A stretch of 21,387 nt of DNA, taken from Gnetum montanum. Taxonomy: Eukaryota; Streptophyta; Gnetopsida; Gnetales; Gnetaceae. The translations under genes and the position numbers were made by a program. The notes under the pieces are model-generated. The model was given only the letters and a program-made list of their open reading frames with translations, was not told the DNA's origin and made no database searches. Below, one piece after another: positions 8,579 through 17,322 of this stretch. The DNA is taken from assembly GCA_015680685.1 (NCBI GenBank), contig MNCI01026399.1:185095-206481 (forward strand), in the 5' to 3' direction. Position 1 is the first letter of the stretch; every line of letters begins with the position of its first letter.

Positions 8579-11429
8579 AACCAAACCAAGGCACCCAAGG
8601 GGCAAAGGACCATCACAACCGAGGGACAAGCACCCACGCATGGGAAGGGGATGAGGCACACAACAACCAGAGCATGCAGAGGGCTCTCATGCAACTAGCC
8701 CCCTTCATGAAGGACCTGATGTGGAATCTGTCCATCAGATTCCCGAAGAGGAGATTCCCAGCGAGCAATCGCAAGGGGATGAGGCTCCAGGGATAGCACC
8801 AAGGCTTGAGGTCACCCTGACCCAGGCCTATCTTGACGCTATCAAGCTGCGCGAGGTACAACGGATGGTCCTCCAAGAGCTAAACTTTAGACCATTTCTC
8901 GAGAATGCGCCAGAAGAAGTAAGGCTCCAACTACGAAACTCTCCAATGTGGCCAATTATCACAACCAGTGGTGAATGGTACTTAGGAGAGACCTATCTCT
9001 TCTGGACGAATCAACAACCGGAGTCTAAAGTAAGAATCAAAGACATTTATGTCTCTTACTCTTCTGAGGCAATAACGCAAGCTCTAGGGTTGCCCTAGAC
9101 CAGAGTAGACGTGGTGGAAATTTTGAAACAAGCCGACCCCAAGGTAAAGGTGAAATGGACCAAACGGTGCTATGGGGTAGAGTGTAAGGAATTCAGCTCT
9201 TTGACCACGGCAGAGAGGGTGTACTCAAAAATCGTGTCTTACCACTTGAACCCAACAGTAAGACCCAGCAAAATCACAACCTTCTCCACTCATGCATGTG
9301 CCGCCTTGAGTGGGAAATTCCCAATGAGTCTTCCACAGCTGTTATTCTTGGAGATTGAAAAGAGGTTTGCTGAAACCGAACGTGGAAAACGGGCTCTCCC
9401 CTTTCCCTGCCTAATCTGAAATTTGTGCAAACGGGCAGAGATATCACGGTACTCCAATGATATAATTCAGCACACCTTGATTGCCTCTTAGTGAGAAATG
9501 ATGAAGGACAAAACTCCTGCCACAACAAAGATAGAGGAGGAGCAGCAACCACATCCACCACCTGAGAAAACAACAAGGTTGGGTTCACAAACCATTGCAG
9601 AACGTATCCGCATAATCCGGAAAATGCTCTTGAGCCAGTAAGAGCAATTAGGCAGAACTGGTGGAGGGGAAGAACCTTCGGTCTATCGCCCTACAATGAG
9701 CCACTTGGAGCAAGTGGCTCAATCAGTTAGCTTGTTGGAAAGAGCAAGGCCGATGTTCTCCGCCACCCGAGCACAAGTGCTAACCAGAATAGATCCAAGC
9801 ATCCAGGAGGTAACAGTATCAACCCAACAGTTATTTCCTAAAATTTCGGGGAATGCTGCTACCTTCTCGGTACATTTGGAAGATGGTGAAGGGGAGACAG
9901 TCCTAGTGATGTAGCACCAAGAATAGGAGGTTGTGGCCGAAGTGGTTGCTGACATAATTGCTACAGTTCTCAATGCACCGATGGCACCTATACCAAATGT
10001 ACATGGGCTTCAAGATGTACAAATGTCCGCCGAAACTTCACGTAGCAGGATGGATGCAGCCCAACACGAAGAACTATTGGATCGATTGGTGGGAACTGAG
10101 TAACCGCTTCCAGATGTCTTTGATTTTCCGAATAACATCACTGCAACCCAGTCAGAGTTGCTATCAGCAAGAGGTAAGAGCCTCATTTTGGAAGGGAAAA
10201 TTGAAGTTACTCAAGCCACTTGTCAACACCTGATGACGGAAGTCACCCAGTTAAGAACCCAACTTGCCGATCTAGCTCTCCTCGACCATGAAATCACCAG
10301 AGATGAAGCTTTTCAACAGCTTCACCTCAAACTTCAAATAGCAGGGGATGAGCAAGAGTCAGCGATCTCTGATAAGGCCTTGACAGATGCTCAGTCATAT
10401 CATTTAAAAAAGGACTTAGCAGAGGTTCGCCAGGAGAACGTTGGGTTGACCACGGAGGTTCATCGCCTGCGTAATGTTGGTGTGGAAAATGAACACATGA
10501 AAAATTTTATCCACCAACAGCAGGAAGAGCTAGCCAGGGTGAATGCTGACGTAAGAAGGTTGGCAACTGAGAACCGAAATCTGTCCATGGAGGAGGTTCG
10601 GGCCTTGTGACAAAAATCTGCTATTGAAATTGCCGCTTTGAAAAACAAAGCCTTGAAATTTGAAAGAATCAAGAATCATTACAGGGACCAAGTGGGGTTG
10701 CAAAAGGAAGTCAACGAAAAACAGATTCAAGTCGCAAAAGCTAAAATGACCCAAGCGCTCCAGCATCTCTGAGAGGGAGGCGATGTATGGCAACCTATCT
10801 TTGATGGGCTGAATACCTATAATCAAGCTGAAATCCACCTCAAGGAGCTGCAGATTGAAGAGATGACAGAATATATGGATCTTGCCAACCTTTGTTATGC
10901 AAACCTGGCCATGCTCACAGCTGGGAGACCACGGTCCAAATTGGAGAAACAAGTGGCCACCTCGTATTTCTTATACGAGAGCGAGTTCCAAGCGCACAAA
11001 GCAATGAAGCAGAAATTGGAAATAGCCAATGTGAAACTCGAGGTCCTCCGTATGAGCTTTAAAGGACAATGTGCGATCGTAGAGAACTTGGCTCGGTGAA
11101 TGAATGACTACCAGCAACTGCAAGCATTAATTCGAGTGTTCGACATTGAACAAAAGCAGTTCGTAGCCTGGTTTATCAACCTAAAAGAACTCCTGCCTGC
11201 GTTGCCATGCCCTTGGGAAGTTCCAGCTCCAACACACATTGGTGAAGCCGTCTAGATACTGAACGATCCCAGAAGCAAAGAGGAAAAGATGAGGGCCCTT
11301 TTGGAGGCTTTCCAATTACCTCCAGAAGTTGCAGCCGCAGCGGGGCAGCCATCATTCGTGCCACCGTCATTGCATGGGCCAGAAGCTGGTGAAGGGTCAT
11401 CAGAACCACCGCCCCTAGGGACGGTGTGA
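8574..11429 (+). pseudogene. ORF3 of element B: plant-transposon domain plus long coiled coil
   Basis: One frame of 951 codons runs from the ATG at 8574 to TGA at 11427 with no frameshift but 13 in-frame stops (8652, 9096, 9417, 9489, 9492, 9639, 9912, 9924, 10101, 10608, 10770, 11097, 11253). Residues 1-90 are basic, then acidic. Residues about 95-290 resemble the 'putative plant transposon protein' domain found in Athila-type 3' ORFs ('GETYLFW', 'SSEAITQALGLP', 'TTAERVYSKI', 'PFPCLI'). Residues about 530-840 are rich in Glu, Gln, Lys and Leu in a heptad-like pattern, a long coiled coil. The end is Pro/Ala-rich. No signal peptide or membrane segment is visible, so it is not an obvious envelope protein. 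At the 9417 stop the second copy has Arg. The function is unknown. Confidence 0.75.
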
Positions 11430-11484
11430 TCTTCTTCGACCATTTTTCCATTCTTCTTCACAGTAGAGATTCCAAGACCGGCAG

Positions 11485-11510
11485 GGTGTTCAATTTTGTC
11501 TCTGAACACC
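11485..11510 (+). other. 3' UTR hairpin, element B copy
   Basis: GGTGTTCA (11485-11492) and TGAACACC (11503-11510) form an 8-bp stem with a 10-base loop, 55 bases after ORF3. The stem is identical to that at 972-999 while the loop differs in sequence and length. Confidence 0.55.
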
Positions 11511-11561
11511 ACCATGTTTGTAACTTGTCCTTCTCTATAACTCGGGCACTTGGTAAAATTG

Positions 11562-11597
11562 ATGTGTGTCATGTGTGTGTGTGTGTCATGTGTGTTG
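11562..11597 (+). repeat. GT-rich simple repeat
   Basis: TG dinucleotides are interrupted twice by 'tca', between ORF3 and the polypurine tract. Element A lacks this run. Confidence 0.7.
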
Positions 11598-11659
11598 TAA
11601 ATAAAAGTCCATACCTTCCAAATTGTAAGAGGAACTCGAAGACGAGTTTTTACTCAGTC

Positions 11660-11668
11660 ATGGGGGTA
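11660..11668 (+). other. Polypurine tract before LTR2
   Basis: 'atgggggta' lies directly before the TGATGA start of LTR2, identical to 1124-1132. It marks LTR2 as the 3' LTR of element B. Confidence 0.75.
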
Positions 11669-11749
11669 TGATGAAGTGTTAGTTGGTCGCTGCGTCTACT
11701 AGGTCGCTTATATGGGGTCCCGTATACACGGTCACATCGACGTAACCCC

Positions 11750-11775
11750 GTCGACGCATCCTTCCATGCGTCGAC
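11750..11775 (+). repeat. U3 hairpin in LTR2
   Basis: GTCGACGCAT and ATGCGTCGAC form a perfect 10-bp stem around the loop 'ccttcc'. It lies about 35 bases upstream of the TATA box, where LTR1 has its GATATC array. Confidence 0.7.
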
Positions 11776-11807
11776 GTGGCCCCGTTTACACGGTGCCTTT
11801 TTCGGCC

Positions 11808-11815
11808 TATAAATA
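11808..11815 (+). promoter_or_regulatory. TATA box of LTR2
   Basis: TATAAATA is followed by AGAGG as in LTR1 and LTR3. Confidence 0.6.
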
Positions 11816-11983
11816 AGAGGGCCTTCCACCTCATTGAGGCACCTTTCAATTAGTTGTAGTGAAGCTCTTGCAGTTTGTTCCCGCAAGAGATAGAATATTT
11901 TTCAAGTGCCCGCAGCAGCTATAAGAAAAGTGATCGGCTCTTTATTCGAGCGTTGATGTATCTGAGCCCATTGGCGTGATGGC

Positions 11984-11989
11984 AATAAA
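11984..11989 (+). terminator. Polyadenylation signal of LTR2
   Basis: AATAAA lies at the place conserved in all three LTRs. Confidence 0.5.
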
Positions 11990-12583
11990 GATGAATTCTT
12001 CAAGCATTCCTTGTAGCATTTGGACTTAGCCATTATATGCATTCAGTAGTTTAATATGTTTATGCTTTGTTAATTAGTTTGATAATTACTTAAGTTTCTG
12101 TTATTATTATCTTAATCACTATCACTCATTCGTAGTTCGTAAAGGCCATAAGTACGACCATCTCGAACATAAATCAAACACTTGGTAAACCCAGTGACGC
12201 TTAATGTCTGGTAACCCAAAAGTGTTAGGAGATGCTCAGAACGTGCTCAGAAGATGGGATCAGATACTTATGCTAGGAATAGTTAGAGTACAAGCTAGGA
12301 TAATTATAGATTAGATAATAGTTTATTCCTTACTTTTCATACCTTAATTAGCCGCCAAAAGATAAGTAAAAAGCTATAAAAATCATTAGCCTTAATCTCA
12401 CTTAACCATCGCTAACAGAACATCACAAGTGAGATTAGGAAGGCAACGACCGTTCTAACCCAAGGTTTCGTTGGTTAGAGTCTAGTGTATGTTAAGTGCT
12501 TACAGTCTACTGAATTCGACCAAGTCGCGTGTGAATGCCCGTGATTCGTATGGTTGGGCGTAGGAGTACCTAGCCGCTCATCA

Positions 12584-13609
12584 GACACTTAGGCAAAGCA
12601 ACCCAATTTTAGCCTCAAATAGATTCTATACATTGTCTATATCTTCCCCATCCATATATTCATCCTCCAAAGGTTCAATTTCACTTCTAAAATTTTTATT
12701 ATGCTCATAAATTGAGCTTTTATTATCAATTTTATCTCCCTTATGTTTTTCACCAATACGTATAGTTTTGTCCCTTCATAGGAGGCAAATATATATCATT
12801 TACTTAATTGGGCATCTTTATTATTTGGAAAGGGAATTGAAACTCTTTTACCTATATCAAGGTCTCTATATTTTAAGTAATTTATGCTCTTCTATTCATG
12901 CTTCTATACTTATCTCTTGTACTATCTTCCATCCATGGTTTTATTTTTAGTAATTAAAACTTAGTCAATTTTACTATTGAAATCTAGCCTTTTTATCATT
13001 CTCTTGTCATTTTTAGTTCATGTGTAGTAGGCAAGTCCACATTCAATTAGAGGTTTGTATCCCATCATGTCATAATCATTGACTTTTCGAAGGTTATATC
13101 AAACCAAAGATTGTTTATGACTACACGTTAAGTACTTTAACATTTAATTCATGGAGGTGTTCTTGTGAGACTAAGAAAGCACAATTTTGTAGGAACATTT
13201 TTGATGCTAGAAGAAGGGCCAATAGAATTTCTAGTATTACAAACCTACTACATAGCAGCCTATAGGTCCTTTGTAGAACTTTGAAATTTTCTTATTATTA
13301 TCAATTTTATTTAGTTTATTTTCTCATTTGTACTTGATCTTCATTTCTTTCAGAGAGTTTGTGTAGGAGACACTTATTAATACCATGTTTTGCCAAGGAT
13401 CAGTCTGCTCCCATACCTCTAAGATTCGTAGATGGATGGAGACATGGAAAGCATAGGCTCTCCTAGCACCCATGACTTAGCCTAACTACAAGGTTGCATG
13501 CACCAAGTGAGAGAACAATCTAAAAAGGATGGGTGCCTATGAAATGACTCATGGTTTAAAACCATTGCTTCTTAACCCAAACCATATCATTGAGATTGAT
13601 TGGTCCAAA
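12584..13609 (+). other. Interval between LTR2 and solo LTR3; no recognised gene
   Basis: The sequence is AT-rich. The minus strand has an acidic open stretch of about 50 codons near 12770-12620, and the plus strand has a 47-codon open stretch near 13143-13283; neither has a recognisable motif. From about 13490 a plus-strand frame with one stop leads up to the LTR3 insertion and continues after it, so the last 120 bases belong to the older coding-like region split by LTR3. Confidence 0.5.
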
Positions 13610-13614
13610 CAAGC
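13610..13614 (+). repeat. Left target-site duplication of solo LTR3
   Basis: CAAGC lies directly before TGATGA. The same five bases follow the LTR at 14677-14681. Confidence 0.8.
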
Positions 13615-14676
13615 TGATGAGACCTGAATTGCTCATAGTGCTGATAGTCGTGATATCACAGCCATGATATCATAGCCCTGTTGTATCAGTCGCCGTGATA
13701 TCACCACCCTGTTGTATCAGAGTCGCGATATCGCATGGGCCACGATATCGCCTCCTTCCCTACGATATCGCGTACAGGATATTGCAGTCTGCCGCCATGT
13801 CTATAAATAAGAGGCGGCTCTCCCTTGTTTGAGATCCCAGTTTTAGTGTAGCGAAGCTCTGGCAGTTTGATCCCTCCAGAGTTAGAATTTTTCCCGTGTC
13901 TGCCCGCAATGTGGTGAATGTAATTGTACGGTGTCTTTATTCGAGTGTGCCGTACTTGGACACGCACATGACCGGCAATAAAGATCAAGATTACTTCATC
14001 ATTGCAGCATTCACTTAGTTTATTTTATTTGTTATTTATTTAATGTTATTTATTGCTTTCATAGCGCGGTGTGAGTACGACTTAACTACGAGCATCTACG
14101 GGTGCGTACGGCTAGTTAAGGAATCGGTTGCTCATCACAATTAGTTTCTCACCCTTAAACTCCTATAAGCAGAACGAGTACGACTTGATTGCGAGCATTT
14201 AAGTGTGACTGCTTGGTAGCCCAATGGTGTAGCTAGGGGGATCTACGCTTGTTAACCCAGTGGCGTATTTGGGGTCTGCGCTTGGTAATCCCAGTGGCGT
14301 ACCTAGGCCTATGCTTGGTAGTCCCAGTGGCAGTCGTGCACGAAGTCCAAGATGTGTACGGTTGATCAAGGAATCGGTTGCTCGTCGCACTTAGGCTAGA
14401 TTAGATTTTCTTACCCATTCCCTCTTAGTTTAGATTTAGTTAATATTATTTTCCACTACCTCCAGGAGTAGCATAGATTAGAACACATCATACACCTCAT
14501 CTAGACTAAACCATACATGACATATGCAAAACTAGTCTAGATGGGAAGACAGTGAACTGCGACCTAAGGCTAACTATCTAGGTGCCACAACTAGTCCATC
14601 TGCGGAGTTCGACCGGATCGCACGTGCGACGCTCGTTTCGTATGGTTGAGTGTAGGGGGTACCTCGCCACTCATGA
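13615..14676 (+). mobile_element. Solo LTR (LTR3)
   Basis: This LTR starts TGATGA and ends TCATGA, one change from TCATCA. It carries six GATATC palindromes at 13652-13769, TATAAATA at 13802-13809, 'gtagcgaagctctggcag', 'ctttattcgag', AATAAA at 13977-13982, and the U5 blocks of LTR1 with local repeats of 'cccagtggc' near 14255-14335. It is about 1062 bp. It is flanked by CAAGC on both sides and by neither a polypurine tract nor internal sequence, so it is what remains after recombination between the two LTRs of a full element. Confidence 0.88.
13652..13769 (+). repeat. GATATC palindrome array in LTR3 U3
   Basis: Six GATATC sites lie at 13652, 13666, 13697, 13727, 13744 and 13764. Three are flanked by T...A instead of the C...G that is usual in LTR1, the change expected when CpG is lost to deamination. 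Confidence 0.7.
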
Positions 14677-14681
14677 CAAGC
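14677..14681 (+). repeat. Right target-site duplication of solo LTR3
   Basis: CAAGC matches 13610-13614. Confidence 0.8.
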
Positions 14682-15960
14682 TATGTCAGGAGACTAGTTG
14701 GTCATCATAGATGAAGTCCAAGCAATGGCGAGTGTTGAAATTCAACAAAGGCAAGCTATGGTGGACTTTCGAGTAAGACATCCTCATATCAAGATGAGTA
14801 GGACTTATCAATTATAAGATCAACATAGCGAAGGAAGTGGTGGCATTAGCATCCATAGCAGTTATGAAGAGAAGCATCCCCATATTCCCCTACTTGCAAA
14901 CCCCTTTCATCGACCACACAAAGTCTTGGTTTATACCATGTGAATCTCATTGGTTCCACCAATCTCTTTTGTGTACACATACTCAAATTGTTGCCCATGT
15001 AGCTCATACTTTAGCCCTACAATCATTGCCCCACCTATAACTAAAGTACCTCCAATCTACAATCTCTTTCCAAGCACAACTATAATAAATCCTACAAATC
15101 CAACTTTGGTACAAGGTGTCAACTAATCACTTAACCATTTTCAGGCCTTGTCCCACATGGCCCCAGTTCAACAGTCACAAGTTTCTCTATCTTTTTCCTT
15201 ACCCTCATATGCACATCACATTCCTCACCACAATATCATGCTATCAACACCTATGCCTACCATGGTACCTGTTCAACTAGTCTTACCTAATCACAATTCC
15301 ATTTTGAATAACCTTGCTCAAAATATCCATGGGATTCCTCCTTAATTGATGTTGTTGCTTCAAGATCTATCCTCCAAGCTACATGTAAATGAGAATTAAA
15401 TCTAAAAGGAAATTGCACTGCATAGGGACAATCTTGCCATCTCCATTGTCAATCTTCTTATTGATCCCATTAGTCATTTAACCCCATTCACTCAAGTTCC
15501 CAAGGGAGCCTTACTAGCAAATTTCACATAGTATAATGGGAAGTCTTATCCCACAAATCAGCAGATTTCACATAGTATAATGGGAAGTCTTATCCCACAA
15601 ATCATGTAATTACTTTTCATAGTGAATGCATGTTGCTAGTTAACTACCCTAATACCATTTTAAGGAGCTTTTCAAATTCATTAACAAACAAGACACTAGA
15701 ATGGTACAAGCCTCTCCTTCATGGGTCCATTACCTTCCTTGAGTAGCTCTTCACCACCTTTATGAAGAGATTCAAGTACAACATCACTAAATCCATTTCT
15801 TGTTCATCTCCCAATGGACTTTAGCAACCATGGATCTCTTTCAACCCTTCCCTAATGAATAGCTTTTCAACATCTTTGAAGGCACAATGAATGACATCAA
15901 AGGCAAATTGTTCTATCCTAGGCTAGTTAGCCTCCATGATGCTTTGAAATATTTAACCAC
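14682..15960 (+). pseudogene. gag: gag remnant of an older retrotransposon (element C)
   Basis: The plus strand holds long stretches of one frame broken by TAG, TGA and TAA. A Pro/Ser/His-rich part (about 14880-15340) is followed by a region typical of the plant retrotransposon gag core: 'PKGALLANF', 'HVITFHSECMLLVNYPN', 'SLTNKTLEWYKPLLHGSI' and 'FTTFMKRFKYNITK' (15500-15790). A 44-bp tandem duplication at 15517-15604 breaks the frame. The frame upstream joins across the solo LTR to the sequence before 13610. No zinc knuckle or pol follows, so the element is truncated on the right. Confidence 0.65.
15517..15604 (+). repeat. Tandem duplication, 44-bp unit, two copies
   Basis: Copies 15517-15560 and 15561-15604 differ at one base (A/G at the fourth position). 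As 44 is not a multiple of three, it shifts the gag frame. Confidence 0.9.
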
Positions 15961-17322
15961 CTAGAAATGTAATGAAATTATCATGATCCCAAATATCAAT
16001 GACTATGCTATCTTAAAATTCTTGGTGTTTTCTCAAAAATATGTGGTTTCAAACTAAACCTTTAAAACTCTAAAATGGTTTCAATTGTTTTAAGTAAAGC
16101 TTGCAAGATTGAAACCTCGAGATTCCAAAATCCTTATTTAAATAAAATTGCCCAATAACCTTAGCCTTCAAATACACAAGACCTCTATACAAGCTATACT
16201 TTAAGAATATGTTACTTTAAGAATATGTTTGTCAATCACAACATTGACATTGCTTTCCTATATTGCAATGTTGAAATCCCATGCAATCTACATCATTTCT
16301 ACTTTGAATTATGCTTTGATATTATTTCTTGTCTAAACAAGTCTTTAACATAGGGACTATAGACTTCTAAACAAAACGGTCAATTTGAAAATCTCTTCTA
16401 CAGAAGACCATGGTATCTTACAAAAGTGCTTCTAGATCCAACAAAGGTTAGCATAGCATATACTGCTCTTCATCCAAAAACTACTTGTTTTAATAAAATA
16501 GATTAAAATATTTGAGTGTGCCACATTATTCAAGTTCCATTCTAATTGATTACATGAAAAAATTCAACATTGAAGTAATATAATAGCTAAATGCAATTAA
16601 AACATGTTTCACTTTTAGAAATACAACAAAGGATTCAACATTGAAGTAATCTAATAGCAAGTGCAATTAAAACATGTTTCACTTTTAGAAATACAACAAA
16701 CATCCAAGGCATAGAAACCTAAGTAATGCATAAATAAAATCTCAAATTCATACATTAAAAATTGATTTAATGTTAAAAACAAAAACTAGACTAGTGTATG
16801 GTTATTCAATGATAATTCTCATTAAAAAGTTCATCTCTTTGCCCAGCTTTATAACAAAAATTATTTATTTCCATGGACATTTTCTTTAAAGAAATTTTAG
16901 TATATTTTCACCAAAAATCCAAGCCAAAATAATAACTCCAATGAAAAAGTTCACCATTAGGATCATTAAAATATTCTAGCTTGATTTAGAAGAACTGTCC
17001 ACAAAAAAGGGGTAGTAGTTAGCCTCTCGGCCAAAATAACGTTAGGAAAAATCACCATCTCCTTTTGCATCCAATATAAAGAAGATAAGTTGTCCAAACA
17101 TACCTTACGTACATGTCCTTCAAATTACCAAATGGCAATGCTAGTATTCTATGACTATACTTCGGTGATTCGTAGCACCCTTCCAACTTACGTTCTTTAC
17201 ACAGGCTCTAAGATTGGTGAGGAGGAAAAAGCAGGGTTATGGAGGTATTAACAAAATCACAGCAAACTTAGATGCTGTCACATTCTATGCCTTCATGCAG
17301 TAAATGGAGTTCAAGTTTCATT
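15961..17322 (+). other. AT-rich stretch without a recognised gene; 3' flank of POLA2
   Basis: To about 16500 faint plus-strand coding texture with many stops may continue element C. A 16-bp unit 'actttaagaatatgtt' is doubled at 16196-16228 and a 71-bp unit at 16562-16703. A short inverted repeat (CATTAAA/TTTAATG) lies at 16753-16772. On the minus strand this is the 3' flank of POLA2. AATAAA at 16869-16864 is one possible polyadenylation signal, 454 bases past the stop, but no nearer canonical signal is seen. Confidence 0.45.
16562..16703 (+). repeat. Tandem duplication, about 71-bp unit, two copies
   Basis: Copies begin 'attcaacattgaagtaat' at 16562 and 16633. They match closely to 'agaaatacaacaaa', with a small indel and a few substitutions. 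Confidence 0.85.

Larger units (their letters stand above)
2139..11668 (+). mobile_element. Internal region of Athila-like Ty3/gypsy element B (5' end missing)
   Basis: The order is gag remnant, protease, reverse transcriptase, RNase H, integrase, long spacer, ORF3, hairpin and polypurine tract, followed by LTR2. The order PR-RT-RH-INT is that of Ty3/gypsy elements. The sequence style around RT, RNase H ('TEKEL', 'HTDHSA', 'KGTENVV') and integrase, together with the extra ORF after pol, fits the Athila branch. No primer-binding site follows LTR1 and gag starts in its C-terminal part, so the 5' LTR, leader and gag N-terminus are not here. All genes are broken by stop codons. Confidence 0.85.
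11669..12583 (+). repeat. LTR2 (3' LTR of element B)
   Basis: The repeat starts TGATGA and ends TCATCA, 915 bp. It shares the TATA box (11808), 'gtagtgaagctcttgcag', 'gagatagaatattttt', 'ctttattcgag', AATAAA (11984) and the end block ('cgtatggttgggcgtagg') with LTR1 and LTR3. Its U3 differs from both: GATATC is replaced by GTATAC/GTCGAC words, and the 'gagcatctacgg' segments of LTR1 and LTR3 U5 are absent. It is therefore a different subfamily and not the partner of LTR1. The five bases after it are GACAC; the matching duplication would lie left of the window. Confidence 0.85.

Noticed and set aside
2883-11429. Stop codons corrected by U-to-C RNA editing, as in organelles of ferns and hornworts
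   Set aside because: The pattern of TAG, TAA and TGA for CAG, CAA and CGA would fit, but this is a nuclear retroelement that also has lost catalytic residues, a frameshift and a cut gag. Ordinary decay is simpler.
8574-11429. ORF3 as a viral envelope protein
   Set aside because: Neither a signal peptide, a membrane segment nor a fusion-type hydrophobic stretch is visible; the bulk is a plant-transposon-type domain and a coiled coil.
1133-12583. A single element with LTR1 and LTR2 as its 5' and 3' LTRs
   Set aside because: LTR1 is preceded by a polypurine tract and 3' UTR of its own, no primer-binding site follows it, the U3 parts differ in kind, and the flanks GGGTA and GACAC are not a duplication.
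12605-12775. Acidic minus-strand frame of about 50 codons next to LTR2
   Set aside because: No start, no motif and no homologous neighbour; it is too short to call a gene.
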